In this document: positions 51,106-60,584 of the stretch, one piece after another
Layout of the letters: every line of letters starts with the position of its first letter
How positions within the stretch are numbered: position 1 is the first letter of the stretch
Source: LMUY01 sp964235495
Lineage (GTDB): Bacteria > Pseudomonadota > Alphaproteobacteria > Acetobacterales > Acetobacteraceae
Direction of reading: 5' to 3'
DNA: 64,000 nucleotides
Assembly: GCA_964235495.1 (NCBI GenBank)
Contig: CAXSAX010000013.1
Span: 21,233-85,232, forward strand
Made by a program: the position numbers and the translations under genes
Notes under the pieces: model-generated
The model's database searches: none
Told to the model about the DNA's origin: nothing
Seen by the model: only the letters and a program-made list of their open reading frames with translations

Positions 51106-52623
51106 TTATTGCTGGCCAGGCCTGACGCGCAACCGGTGCATCGCATCCTTCAATGCCGGGTAAAGGTCCTTGTAGATGCCATAGAGCCGGTCGCACTGCG
51201 GCCGCGCCGCCGGGTTCGGTTGCGCGCGGTCCGCCAACGTCACCCATCCGGCCGACGCGGCCTCCGCCGTGACCAGCCCAGCCCCTAGCCCCGCCAGCAG
51301 CGCCGCTCCCAAGGCCGCCTCCACGTTCTCGGCGATGGTGCGGACCGGATAGCCCGTGGTGTCCGCGATGATCTGCATCCACAAATCCGAGTGCGCCGCC
51401 CCGCCGACCACGATCAGCGCCTCCGCCAAGTCCTTCATCGTGTGGCGGCCGGCATCCATGTTGTGGCGCAGCGCGAAGGTCACGCCCTCCAGCACGGCAC
51501 GGTAGATCTCGCCCCGGCTGTTGGACAGGTTCAGCCCGACGAACGCGCCGCTGGCCTGGTCGTCCCACACCGGGCTGCGCTCGCCCATCAGGTAGGGCAG
51601 GAACACCACGCCGCCGCTATCCGCGGCGGCCTCGGCATCCAGTTGCGCGGCGGAGACGGTGCCGCTGCCATCACGGCAGAACTGCGACTGGAACCAGGAC
51701 ACCGACGCCCCGGCGGTGATCGCGCCGCCGAACACGTAGAGGTCCTCCATGCCGTTGAACACGTGCGGCATGGCGATCAGCCCATGCCGCGCGTCGGCGT
51801 AGCGGGTGATGCTGCCCCAGCACATGCTGGTGCCGATCATGGCGACGTGCTGGCCCGGCCGGGTGGCGCCGGCGGCGAAGGTGGCCACCGCCGCGTCCAC
51901 GCCGCCCGCCATTACAGGGGTGCCGGCGAGCAGCCCGGTGCGCTCCGCCCAGGCGGCCGAAACCGCGCCCACCGGCGCCGAGGACTCCACCAGTCGCTCC
52001 GGCATCATCGAGCGCGGGATGCCCAAAGCGTCCAGCATGGCGCCCGACCAAGTCCGCGCCTTGATGTCGTACACGCCGCCGATGTTGCCGGCCGAGGAGT
52101 GATCGACTGCCACGGACCCCGTAAGCTGCCCGATCACCCAGGCGTTCGGCGGCAGCAGCTGCCGGGTGCGCGCCCACACCTCGGGGCGGTGGCGCTGCAG
52201 CCACAGCATCTTGGTGAAGCCGTAATAGCTGTCCACGCCGTTGCCAGTGACGTCATACAGCCGGTCCAGGTCCTGCGTGGCCCGCACGTGCGCCACCTCC
52301 GCCCCGGCGCGCCGGTCCATCCAGATCAGGCACGGGTGCAGCGGCTGCATCTCGGCATCCACCGGGATGCCGGAGCCGCCGTATAGGCTGCTGACGCACA
52401 GCCCGGCGATCTCTCCCGCCGGCACGCCCGCCTTGGCCACGCACCCGGCGATGCACGTCACCACGGCCTCCAGCCATACCCGCGCATCCTGCTCCGCCCA
52501 GAGCGGCTGCGGCGTGTCCGGAGCGTAGGCGTGGCTGTGCTGCGCCAGGATGCGGCCGCCGGCATCGGCCAGCAGCGCCTTGGTGCTCTGCGTGCCGATA
52601 TCGACGCCGACGACGTAGGGCAT
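51106..52623 (-). CDS. FGGY-family carbohydrate kinase (xylulokinase/erythrulokinase-like)
   Basis: The 505-residue two-domain kinase has the phosphate motif VGVDIGTQSTKALLAD, YLMGERSPVWDDQASGAFVGL and the adenosine motif IVVGGAAHSDLWMQIIAD. FGGY kinases phosphorylate ketoses or polyols. It lies three bases after the erythritol/threitol-type dehydrogenase, so the keto sugar that enzyme makes (for example erythrulose) is the likely substrate; D-xylulose is an alternative. It is the last gene of the operon. Confidence 0.9.
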   Translation of the reverse strand: MPYVVGVDIGTQSTKALLADAGGRILAQHSHAYAPDTPQPLWAEQDARVWLEAVVTCIAGCVAKAGVPAGEIAGLCVSSLYGGSGIPVDAEMQPLHPCLIWMDRRAGAEVAHVRATQDLDRLYDVTGNGVDSYYGFTKMLWLQRHRPEVWARTRQLLPPNAWVIGQLTGSVAVDHSSAGNIGGVYDIKARTWSGAMLDALGIPRSMMPERLVESSAPVGAVSAAWAERTGLLAGTPVMAGGVDAAVATFAAGATRPGQHVAMIGTSMCWGSITRYADARHGLIAMPHVFNGMEDLYVFGGAITAGASVSWFQSQFCRDGSGTVSAAQLDAEAAADSGGVVFLPYLMGERSPVWDDQASGAFVGLNLSNSRGEIYRAVLEGVTFALRHNMDAGRHTMKDLAEALIVVGGAAHSDLWMQIIADTTGYPVRTIAENVEAALGAALLAGLGAGLVTAEAASAGWVTLADRAQPNPAARPQCDRLYGIYKDLYPALKDAMHRLRVRPGQQ

Positions 52624-52626
52624 TGG

Positions 52627-53724
52627 CTAAGCGGCCATCGGCTTCAGCAGCACCTTGATCGAGTCGAGCGAGTTGGCGACCTTGATCGCTTCGTCCCACT
52701 CCTCGAACGCGTAGCCGTGGGTGACGATGCCCTGCGAGGTCACCAGCCCGCGGTCCAGCAGGTCGATCGCGATCGGGTAGCAGTACGGGCCAAGGTGCAC
52801 GCCCCGCACGTCCAGCTCCTTGCGGTCGCCGATGATGGAGAAGTCCATGGTCACGTCGCTGCCGAACACCGAGAACTCGACGAAGCGGCCCAGCTTGCGG
52901 ATCAGCGCCATGCCCTGGTTGACGCCCGCCGGAGAGCCGGTGGCTTCGATGTACACGTCGCAGCCATAGCCGCCGGTGAGCCCCTGCACGATCGCCAGCG
53001 CGTCCTGCTCCTTGGGGTTGATCACCACGTCGGCGCCGAACTGGGTGGCCAGCGCCAGGCGCTCGGGCACCATGTCGATCACCACCAGCTTCTTCGGCGT
53101 CTTCAGCTTAGCGACCTGCACCATCATCAGCCCGATCGGCCCGGCGCCGGCGATCACCACCACGTCGTCCAGCTGCACGTCGCCGCGCTGCACCGTGTGG
53201 ATGGCGCAGGACAGCGGCTCGATGATCGCCGCGTCCTCCAGCCGCATGGATTTCGGGATGACGTGGATGCGCGCGGTAGGCGGGATCAGCATATATTCGG
53301 ACATGCCGCCATCGGCCACCTCGCGTTGGAAGCCGAAGATGTTGTGCACCTCGCACATCCAGTACTTGCCGGAGCGGCAGTAGCGGCAGCGGTCGCACGG
53401 CACGATCTGCTCGGCGATCACCGTGTCCCCGGCGGCCACGCCAAAATGCTCGGCAGCCCCCTCGCCCAGGTCGTCCACCACCCCGAAGAACTCGTGGCCC
53501 GGCACCACCGGCGCCTTGACCCAGGAGGGCGTGCCGCCGCCGCCCCAGAACATCTTGGCACCGGTCCAGCACTTGCAGTCGCTGGCACAGATGCCGCAGG
53601 CGGTGATGCGGATCACCATCTCGCGCGCTTTCGGCGCCGGGCGCGCCACCTTCTCCACGCGGTAGTCCTCCGGGCCGTGGCAGACGATGGCCGTCATGCG
53701 GTCATTGGCGCCGATGGCGTTCAT
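52627..53724 (-). CDS. Zinc-dependent polyol dehydrogenase (erythritol/L-threitol dehydrogenase-like)
   Basis: The 365-residue MDR-family enzyme has catalytic zinc ligands C46, H77 and E78, structural zinc cysteines C110, C113, C116 and C124, and the NAD loop AGAGPIGLMM. The sequence throughout (AIVCHGPEDYRVEKV, GHEFFGVV, EQIVPC, ELDVRGVHLGPYCYP) is close to the erythritol/L-threitol dehydrogenase type (EltD) known from Mycobacterium and rhizobia. It would oxidise a C4 polyol to an erythrulose. Other sorbitol-type substrates cannot be excluded. Confidence 0.87.
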   Translation of the reverse strand: MNAIGANDRMTAIVCHGPEDYRVEKVARPAPKAREMVIRITACGICASDCKCWTGAKMFWGGGGTPSWVKAPVVPGHEFFGVVDDLGEGAAEHFGVAAGDTVIAEQIVPCDRCRYCRSGKYWMCEVHNIFGFQREVADGGMSEYMLIPPTARIHVIPKSMRLEDAAIIEPLSCAIHTVQRGDVQLDDVVVIAGAGPIGLMMVQVAKLKTPKKLVVIDMVPERLALATQFGADVVINPKEQDALAIVQGLTGGYGCDVYIEATGSPAGVNQGMALIRKLGRFVEFSVFGSDVTMDFSIIGDRKELDVRGVHLGPYCYPIAIDLLDRGLVTSQGIVTHGYAFEEWDEAIKVANSLDSIKVLLKPMAA

Positions 53725-53758
53725 AGCGAAGTTCCATTCATGCTTTGGCGCGCCTGGT

Positions 53759-55012
53759 TCAGGCGCGGCCGTGGGAAGCGCGCGAGCGGCGCGCCAGGGA
53801 GTCGACGATGACCGCCGTCGCCAGCACCGCGCCGGTGATCATGTAGCGCAGCGAGGAGGACAGATCGAGCAGGGTCAGCCCGCTCGCGATCGACTGGATG
53901 ACGATGATGCCGAGCAGGGCCGAGTAGGCGCTGCCGCGCCCGCCGAACAGGCTGGTGCCGCCGATGACCGCGGCGGCGATGGCGTCCAGGTTCACGTCAC
54001 CGGTGCCGGCCTGCTGGCTGGCCGAGGCGAGGCGGGCGGCGGACAGCACGCCGCCGACCGCGGCCAGCGTCGAGCACAGCACAAAGGCGCTGGTGTAGAT
54101 GGCGCGCACGTTGATGCCGGCCCGCCGGGCCGCCTCGCGGTTGCCGCCCACGGCAATCATCGAGCGCCCCCACTTAGTCCGCTTCAGGGCATATTCCATG
54201 CCCACGACCAAGGCCGCGAAAAAGCCGAACATCCAGGGGATGCCACGGTCGCGGTTGAGGTAGAAGACGATGACCTCGAGCACGGCGGCGAGGACCGCCG
54301 CGCGGACGAGCAAGCCGTTGAGCGATTGCGCGGACAGCCCGGCCTGGCGCCGCCGGGAGGCGGTGCGCAGCCCTGTGACGAAAGTTGCGATGCCGGCCAG
54401 CGCCGCGAGCCCGTAGCTGACGGCGTGCGGCATCACGAGCGTCTCGCCCAGAGTCACCATCGGCGACTCGTACGGCAGGTTGATCGATCCGCTGGCGCCA
54501 AGGATGTAGAGCTGCAGGCCGAGTACGGCGAGCAGGCCAGCCAGCGTCGAGACGAAGCTCGGCATTCCCAAGCGGTTGAACAGCAGCGCGTAGACCGAGC
54601 CGATCACGGCGCCCACGGCCAATGCGGCCAGGATGGCGAGCCAGACCGGCCAGCCCATGTTGACCCACAGCACGCCGAGCATGGCCGAGGCAAAGCCGCT
54701 GACCGAGCCCACCGACAGGTCGATCTCGCCCACCATCAGGATGCAGACGATGCCGAGCGAGATCACCCCCACGGTCGAGCTGTCGAACAGCAGGTTGACC
54801 AAGTTGTTGCTCGACAAGAAGATCGGGTTGAGGCTCTCGAACACCGTCCAGATCACCACCAGCCCGACGACGACCGGCAGCGAGCCCAGGTCGCCCGAGC
54901 GCACCCGGTCGATCATGGAGCGGATCGCGCCGGCAACGCCGGTGTCATGCCGGACACGCACGTCGCTGCGGTCGAGCAGCGCGGTCACTGCCGGCTTGGT
55001 CTCGATGGTCAT
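53759..55012 (-). CDS. Sugar ABC importer permease (XylH-like)
   Basis: A 417-residue permease of the BPD_transp_2 family, longer than RbsC because of an inserted pair of helices near 200-260, as in XylH. Signatures are LMVGEIDLSVGSVSGFA and AAAVIGGTSLFGGRGSAY. It forms a homodimeric channel with the ATPase upstream; the ATG overlaps the ATPase stop. Confidence 0.92.
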   Translation of the reverse strand: MTIETKPAVTALLDRSDVRVRHDTGVAGAIRSMIDRVRSGDLGSLPVVVGLVVIWTVFESLNPIFLSSNNLVNLLFDSSTVGVISLGIVCILMVGEIDLSVGSVSGFASAMLGVLWVNMGWPVWLAILAALAVGAVIGSVYALLFNRLGMPSFVSTLAGLLAVLGLQLYILGASGSINLPYESPMVTLGETLVMPHAVSYGLAALAGIATFVTGLRTASRRRQAGLSAQSLNGLLVRAAVLAAVLEVIVFYLNRDRGIPWMFGFFAALVVGMEYALKRTKWGRSMIAVGGNREAARRAGINVRAIYTSAFVLCSTLAAVGGVLSAARLASASQQAGTGDVNLDAIAAAVIGGTSLFGGRGSAYSALLGIIVIQSIASGLTLLDLSSSLRYMITGAVLATAVIVDSLARRSRASHGRA

Positions 55013-55854
55013 GCCCGGATCTCCGCCGCAGCGTCCCGCTGGGTCTGGCGCCGGCCAGAACGGCGCGAAACCGAGTTGTCGGCAGCCCCGGTGATGGCGC
55101 TGACCAGTTCCTGGTTGGAAGCGTCGGGGTAGAACACCCCGTTATTGCGCCCCAGCCGCAGCACGACGATGCGGTCCGCCACGGCGCGCACGTCTTCCAT
55201 GTTGTGACTGATCATGATGACCCCCAAGCCGCGGTCGCGCACCCGCTCGATCAGGTCGAGCACCTCGGCCGTCTGCGCCACGCCCAGCGCCGCGGTCGGC
55301 TCGTCCAGCAGGATGAGCTTGGGGTCGAGCAACAGGGAGCGCGCGATGGCCACGGTCTGGCGCTGCCCGCCGGAGAGCGAGGCGACCGGCTCGCGCACGC
55401 TGGGAATGCGGGCGGACAGCTCGTTCAGCAGCGTCCAGGCGCGGATTTCCATTGACACCTCGTCGAGCTGCATCGGGCGCAGCTCCTTGCCGAGGAAGAT
55501 GTTGGCGACCACGTCGAGGTTCTCGCACAGCGCGAGGTCCTGGAACACGGTGGCGATGCCAAGGGCCAGCGAGTCGCTCGGACCGGAAAGCGTCACGGGC
55601 TTGCCCGCGAACGTCATGGTTCCGGCGGTGGGCTGGTGCACGCCGGAGAGGACCTTGATCAGCGTCGACTTCCCGGCGCCGTTGTCGCCCACCAGGGCCA
55701 CGACCTCGCCGGCCTGCACGTCAAGATCGATGTCGGTCAACGCGGAAACGGCGCCGAAGTTCTTGGAAATGCCGCGAAGGCTGAGCACCGGCTCGCCTTG
55801 AGGCGCGGGCGCCGCTTCGCTTCGGTGCGCCGGTTCAGTCCATGTGTCTGTCAT
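55009..55854 (-). CDS. Sugar ABC importer ATPase, single-domain
   Basis: A 281-residue single ABC domain with Walker A GDNGAGKST, signature LSGGQRQTVAIA, Walker B LILLDEPTAALG and switch His in ISHNMEDV. The single-domain form resembles FrcA/short XylG and contrasts with the fused ATPase at 7862. It starts with a short charged tail. ATGA overlap with the permease. Confidence 0.93.
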   Translation of the reverse strand: MTDTWTEPAHRSEAAPAPQGEPVLSLRGISKNFGAVSALTDIDLDVQAGEVVALVGDNGAGKSTLIKVLSGVHQPTAGTMTFAGKPVTLSGPSDSLALGIATVFQDLALCENLDVVANIFLGKELRPMQLDEVSMEIRAWTLLNELSARIPSVREPVASLSGGQRQTVAIARSLLLDPKLILLDEPTAALGVAQTAEVLDLIERVRDRGLGVIMISHNMEDVRAVADRIVVLRLGRNNGVFYPDASNQELVSAITGAADNSVSRRSGRRQTQRDAAAEIRA

Positions 55855-55897
55855 ACCGGCGAACCTTTCAAGAATCGTGGCTGCAGCGCAAGGGCGT

Positions 55898-55934
55898 GGG
55901 CCGCCTGGCCGGTTGACGGCCAGCCAGGCGGCCC
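55898..55934 (-). promoter_or_regulatory. Strong hairpin between binding-protein and ATPase genes
   Basis: GGGCCGCCTGGC and GCCAGGCGGCCC form a perfect 12-pair stem around 13 bases, in the 88-base gap after the binding-protein stop. No T run follows. Such intercistronic hairpins in importer operons protect the upstream message and lower expression of the membrane genes, giving excess binding protein. Confidence 0.6.
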
Positions 55935-55942
55935 GGGTCGGC

Positions 55943-57055
55943 TTAGGGCGTCATGCCGAGCTTCTTGCAGCCTTCGAGGTATCGCCCGGTGCACAGCACC
56001 GCCGCCGTCTCGATCGGCTTGCCGTTGACCATCTTGTCCACGATCTCAGACTTGAGGTTGGAGGCCGTGATGAGCGTCGGCGTGAACAGCTGCGTCGGCG
56101 TGTTGAACAGCGTGGCGTCGGCCTTGGGCGTCTGGCCGGACAGCAGCTCCACCGCGATGTTCGCGGCCGCGGCGGCCACGATCTCGCTCGGCTTGGAGAT
56201 CGTGTTGTACTGGTCGCCGGAGATGATCAGCTGCAACCCGGCGATCGTCGCGTCGTTGCCGGTCACCGCCGGCTCCGGCTCGACGCCGGCCGCCTTGAAG
56301 GCCGCGATCGCGCCGCCGCCCGTGCCGTCATTGGCGGCGACGACGCCCACGATCTTCTTGCCGAAGCGCGAGATCTGGCCGCTGACCCATTGCTGCGCCT
56401 TGGACGGCGCCCATTCCGGGGTGTCGTATTCGGCCAGCGTTTTGTAGCCGCCTTCGCCGATCCCCTCGTGGATGCCCTTCTTGATCAGCCCGGCCGCCGC
56501 GTCGGTGGGCGAGCCGTTGACCTCGAGCAGCCCGGCATCCGCGGGCGCCACGTGCATCGCCTTCAGGTGCTCGACGAGCGACTCCGCGATCGACTTGCCG
56601 ATCGCCTCGTTGTTGAACGACACGTAGTAGTCCGCCGGGGTGGACGGCACGGGCCGGTCATACGCGATGACCTTGATGCCCTGGCCCCGCGCCTGCTTCA
56701 CCAGCGATGCCGCGGCGGCCGAATCCACCGGGTCAATCACGATCGCCTTGGCGCCCTGGGAGATGACCGAGTTGAACTGCTGCTGCTGCCGCGAGGCGTC
56801 GCCATCCGCGTTTTGGTACAGCACCTTGCAGCTCGGGCAGAGCTTGGTCATCTCGGCTACGAAGCCGGGATGGTCGTGCTCCTCATAGCGGGTCGAGCTC
56901 TGGTCGGGCATCAGGAACGCGACCGTCGTGTCCGAGATTCCGGCCGCGGAGGCAGTCGGCCCGGCGAGCACGGAGAGGACGAGCGCCGCAGCGCCGGCCA
57001 GCGGCGTGATGGACGTTGACGCCTGATACTTCTTGGAGGTGGGCTTCTGAGGCAT
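55943..57055 (-). CDS. Periplasmic sugar-binding protein (XylF-like)
   Basis: The 370-residue product has a signal peptide (cut near ASA-AG, residue 37-38 after a long n-region) and a type I binding fold: VAFLMPDQSSTRYEEHD, the hinge VSFNNEAIGKS, the AANDGTGGGAIAAF loop and VTGNDATIAGLQLI. Xylose-type binding proteins share these strings; the operon genes suggest a C4-C5 polyol ligand. ATG 57055 has AAGGA eight bases upstream; ATG 57070 has none. Confidence 0.92.
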   Translation of the reverse strand: MPQKPTSKKYQASTSITPLAGAAALVLSVLAGPTASAAGISDTTVAFLMPDQSSTRYEEHDHPGFVAEMTKLCPSCKVLYQNADGDASRQQQQFNSVISQGAKAIVIDPVDSAAAASLVKQARGQGIKVIAYDRPVPSTPADYYVSFNNEAIGKSIAESLVEHLKAMHVAPADAGLLEVNGSPTDAAAGLIKKGIHEGIGEGGYKTLAEYDTPEWAPSKAQQWVSGQISRFGKKIVGVVAANDGTGGGAIAAFKAAGVEPEPAVTGNDATIAGLQLIISGDQYNTISKPSEIVAAAAANIAVELLSGQTPKADATLFNTPTQLFTPTLITASNLKSEIVDKMVNGKPIETAAVLCTGRYLEGCKKLGMTP

Positions 57056-57116
57056 GGACGCTTCCTTCATGGGATGATCATGGGCCGTTGGTGTTTGGTG
57101 GAGGCAGGACGCCTCG

Positions 57117-58073
57117 TCAGTTCAGGGTCGCTCGCATCCTCTGCTTCTGGTTGATGGATCGGGCGTCGCGGGGCGCCGCCGTGACGCCGGACACCTGCGC
57201 CGCATGGTGGCTGCGGTAGGTGGACGGCGACATCGCCTTCTGCGCCAGGAACTGGCGGTTGAAGTTGGATACGTTGTTGAAGCCGACCTCGAAGCAGATG
57301 TCGGCGACGCGCTGGCGGCCAAGCGTCAGCAGGTCGCACGCGTGGTTGATCCGCAGGCTGTTGACGTAGCTGACGAAGCTCATCCCGGCATGGCGGCGGA
57401 AGGCGCGGCTGAACGCGCTGGGGCTGTAGCCGCACAGCGCCGCGAGATCGGTCTCGCGCAGGTCGCTCGCGAGGTTGCGGGCGATGTGCGCGAGCGCATG
57501 GTTCAGCGGGCGCACCATGTAGTCGCCGGGCCGCGGCTGGTAGCCGACGCTGGCCAGGGCCTGGCGGCCAGGATCGCCGTGCAGGATGCCGAGCAGGCCG
57601 AAGAACAGCTCCAAGCGCCGGGCGCCGACGGCCTGCAATAGCTCCTCCAGCATGGGCTGCGCGGCAGCGCCGGTGGCGGGGCTGAACAGCAGGCCACGCC
57701 CGCACTCGTCGAGCAGCGCCGGCAGAAAGCGCAGCTCGGGAAACAGCGCCGCGATGCCGGCCCCCATCGCCCCGGTGAACTGCAGCACTAAGCAGCGGCG
57801 GGACACCGCGGCGGGCACGTCGCTGATCCAGTTGTGCGGCAGGTTGGGGCCAGTCAGCACCAGGTTGCCGGGGCCGAACGGCCCGATATGGTCGCCCACG
57901 AAGCAGCGCCCGGTGGTTTCGGTGATCAGGTGCAGCTCGTACTCGGGGTGGAAATGCCAGCGCACCGTCCGATAGGGGTAGCCGTGCGACCACACCTTGA
58001 AGGACTCGGTGCCGGGCACGCCGACCACCTCAAGGGCTGCGTCATGCTGAGCAGGTCGTATGGCGCCGCCCAT
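57117..58073 (-). CDS. AraC-family transcriptional regulator of the polyol locus
   Basis: The protein (318 residues from ATG 58073, 341 if ATG 58142) has an N-terminal cupin-like sensing half (RWHFHPEYELHLI, GPFGPGNLVLTGPNLPHNW) and a C-terminal pair of helix-turn-helix motifs (LAALCGYSPSAFSRAFRRHAGMSF and VADICFEVGFNNVSNFNRQFLAQKAMSP). It lies 61 bases before the importer genes on the same strand and probably activates them in response to the sugar. Confidence 0.9.
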   Translation of the reverse strand: MGGAIRPAQHDAALEVVGVPGTESFKVWSHGYPYRTVRWHFHPEYELHLITETTGRCFVGDHIGPFGPGNLVLTGPNLPHNWISDVPAAVSRRCLVLQFTGAMGAGIAALFPELRFLPALLDECGRGLLFSPATGAAAQPMLEELLQAVGARRLELFFGLLGILHGDPGRQALASVGYQPRPGDYMVRPLNHALAHIARNLASDLRETDLAALCGYSPSAFSRAFRRHAGMSFVSYVNSLRINHACDLLTLGRQRVADICFEVGFNNVSNFNRQFLAQKAMSPSTYRSHHAAQVSGVTAAPRDARSINQKQRMRATLN

Positions 58074-58324
58074 GGTTTTTGTCGCTTCCCCTCGCGCCAG
58101 CGCCGAGCAGCTGCTCCGGCTCCAGTCATTGCTTAATGGCAAGATATGGCTTTGCGACGGCCAGCGCTACCGCAATCGACTCTGCTGTTTGATACTATCT
58201 TGCGTGTGCGCGCGTTTGATTTACGCATTTATGGCAACCCCGGGCATCGCTGCGGCACCAGGCGCGGATGGGACCCGCGGCTTTGGCAGGCTATGTCCCA
58301 TCAAGCTCCACCGCAGGCGTGCCA
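58074..58324. promoter_or_regulatory. Divergent promoter region between the AraC regulator and the MFS gene
   Basis: This 251-bp gap is relatively AT-rich for the window. It has an inverted pair GCAAGATAT (58139-58147) and CTATCTTGC (58195-58203), 8 of 9 matching, that could bind a dimeric regulator. No gene was supported. No clear -35/-10 pair was assigned. Confidence 0.35.
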
Positions 58325-59602
58325 ATGTCCCCTTCCGCCCACCTCGCCGCCATCAACCTCTTTGTGGGCGACATCCAGGGCGGGCTGGGGCCGTTCCTCT
58401 CCACCTGGCTCGCCCAGGCCGGGCATTGGACCCCAGCGCGCATCGGCCTGGTCACCACGATCGTGGGCTTCGCCACCCTGGCGCTCAACACGCCGGCCGG
58501 GCTGCTGGCGGACCGCACGGGCCGGCCGCGGCTGCTGCTGGGCCTGGCCTGCACCGCCATCCTGGCCGGCACGGTCCTGCTGCTGCCCGCGCGCAGCTTC
58601 ACGGCGGTGCTGCTGGCCCAGGGCCTGGCCGCGTGCGGCGGCACCCTGGTGGTGCCGGCGCTCACCTCGCTCACGCTGGGCATCGTCGGCAAGGCGGGCT
58701 TCCCCCGCCAGCAAGGCCGCAACCAGGCGTTCAACCACGCCGGCATCCTGTCGGCCGCGCTGCTGATCGCCGGCGGCGTGCGGTTCGTGGGGCCCGGCGT
58801 CGCCTTCCTGGCCCTCGGGCTGATGGCGGTGGCCGCGCTGGCTGCCATCGCGATCACGCCGGGCAAGGCCTGGAACGGCCGCCGGGCCCATGGCTGGAAG
58901 ACGGAGGAGCCGGACGAGGCGGACCGCTCGCACCCGGCGCTCGCGGTGCTGGCCAACCGCCGGCTGCTGCTGCTCGCCTTGGCCTTGTCGCTGTTCAACC
59001 TCGGCAACGGCGCCATGCTCTCGCTGGTGGCGCAACGGCTGGTGGCGAACGGTGTGCAGGCCGCGACCGGATGGGTGGCCGCCTACGTCGTCGTCGCCCA
59101 GCTGACGATGATCCCGGTGGCGCTGTGGGCCGGCTCGCTGGCGGACAAGCGCGGCCGCCGCCACCTGCTCATGGTCGCCTGCGCCGCCCTGGTGGTGCGC
59201 GCTGGCCTGTCCGCCCTGGTCACCGGCCCGGCCTGGCTGATCCCGGCCGAAGTGCTGGACGGCGTGTCCTCCGGCCTGCTCGGGGTGGCGGTGCCGGTGC
59301 TGGTGGCGGACCTCACCTGGGGCAGCGGCCGCACCCAGACGGCGCTGGGCACGGTCAACGGCCTGCAAGGCGTCGGCGGGGCGCTGTCCGGCATATTCAG
59401 CGGCCTGCTGGTGGAGTGGCTGGGCTGGACCGGCGCGCTGCTCGCCCTGGCGGCCCCCGCCGCCCTGGCGCTGGCCCTGGCGCTGTGGCTGGACGAGACG
59501 CGGGAGCTGGACGTGCCATTCCCGCCCAAGGCAGTTCCGGGGGACGCGCCCCAGAACAGGCCGCAGGCGGCAGGGCCTCATGCCCGGCGGTCACATGGCT
59601 AG
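58325..59602 (+). CDS. Major facilitator superfamily transporter
   Basis: The 425-residue protein has about twelve membrane segments, the MFS loop signature LLADRTGRPRLLLGL between helices 2 and 3, its echo SLADKRGRRHLLM in the second half, and a hydrophilic central loop (near 180-205). It resembles small-molecule or drug exporters of the bacterial MFS; substrate is unknown. Start ATG 58325 is fixed by the first helix; the frame is open upstream. It is divergent from araC. Confidence 0.88.
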   Translation: MSPSAHLAAINLFVGDIQGGLGPFLSTWLAQAGHWTPARIGLVTTIVGFATLALNTPAGLLADRTGRPRLLLGLACTAILAGTVLLLPARSFTAVLLAQGLAACGGTLVVPALTSLTLGIVGKAGFPRQQGRNQAFNHAGILSAALLIAGGVRFVGPGVAFLALGLMAVAALAAIAITPGKAWNGRRAHGWKTEEPDEADRSHPALAVLANRRLLLLALALSLFNLGNGAMLSLVAQRLVANGVQAATGWVAAYVVVAQLTMIPVALWAGSLADKRGRRHLLMVACAALVVRAGLSALVTGPAWLIPAEVLDGVSSGLLGVAVPVLVADLTWGSGRTQTALGTVNGLQGVGGALSGIFSGLLVEWLGWTGALLALAAPAALALALALWLDETRELDVPFPPKAVPGDAPQNRPQAAGPHARRSHG

Positions 59603-59643
59603 GGATCGCGCGGCGCTGGGCATCAAGAGCTTTCCATCCACCG

Positions 59644-60510
59644 CTACCGGTTCATCAGCACCGGTAAATCCGCGTTCTCCAGCACGTAGCGGGTGACGCC
59701 GCCGAGGATCAGCTGGCGCAGGCGGGAGTGCGAGTAGGCGCCCATGGTCAGCAGGTCCGCGCCGAACTCGTGGGCCGCGGCCAGCATCCCTGCCCCCACT
59801 TCGCGGTCCAGCGGGCGGAAGGTCGCCATCTCGGCCGCCACGCCGTGCAGCGCCAGGTAGCCCGCCAGGTCGCGCGCGACCGGGCCGTTGCGCTGGTACT
59901 CGGCGGCCGAGAGGATGCGCACCGCCGCCGCCTGCCGCAGCCAGGGCAGCGCAGCGCCCACCGCCGCCGCCCCCTCGCCGGTGCCGTTCCAGGCGACCGC
60001 GACCCGGGCGCCCAGCGTGCGGGGCGGCGCGTGCGGCGCGATCAGCACCGGGCGGCCGCTGTCGAACAGCACGGCGTGCAGCGCGTCGAACGAGGACAGG
60101 TCCTCCCCCGCCTCCGGGTGCGGCACGATGGCGAGGTCCGCCAGCCGCGCCTGCTGCGCCACCACGTCCTCCTCCCGCCCCGTCGCCACCACGAACCCGG
60201 CGGTCGGATGGTGCGCCTTGTCCGTCGGCCGCTCGAAATGGATGCCCGCGGCCTCGATCGCGCGCTCGAACAGGGCGCGCACGGCGGCGGAGCGGCCCTC
60301 GCCCTCCTGCTCGGCCGCCTGCATCATCTCCTGGATCATCGGGCCGGACAGGCCCTCGCCCGCCAGCGGCGCCACGTCGCGGCTGTCGGCGCGGACGTGC
60401 AGCGCCAGAATGTGCGCTGAGAACTGCCGCGCCACGATCACCGCGGTGGCGATCGCCGCCTCGCCCGCCGCCGTGCCGATCAGCGGAAGCAGCAGCTTGC
60501 GGATGGGCAT
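59644..60510 (-). CDS. Universal stress protein with two tandem Usp domains
   Basis: The 288-residue product holds two Usp folds: residues 1-150, starting IRKLLLPLIGTAAGEAAIATA, and residues 165-288, with VAVAWNGTGEGAAAV and the ending TMGAYSHSRLRQLILGGVTRYVLENADLPVLM, which contains the GxxG-9x-G(S/T) ATP-type loop. Only the second domain keeps a full nucleotide motif. Roles are in general stress survival. AAGGAG precedes ATG 60510; the frame is open far upstream but that part is a different-frame shadow of the next gene. Confidence 0.92.
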   Translation of the reverse strand: MPIRKLLLPLIGTAAGEAAIATAVIVARQFSAHILALHVRADSRDVAPLAGEGLSGPMIQEMMQAAEQEGEGRSAAVRALFERAIEAAGIHFERPTDKAHHPTAGFVVATGREEDVVAQQARLADLAIVPHPEAGEDLSSFDALHAVLFDSGRPVLIAPHAPPRTLGARVAVAWNGTGEGAAAVGAALPWLRQAAAVRILSAAEYQRNGPVARDLAGYLALHGVAAEMATFRPLDREVGAGMLAAAHEFGADLLTMGAYSHSRLRQLILGGVTRYVLENADLPVLMNR

Positions 60511-60584
60511 GTTGATGCTCCTTGCTGGACGCTCCTCCCGCAACACAAGCAGACTGGCCCGCCGCGGCGCAAGCGCCCTGATGC

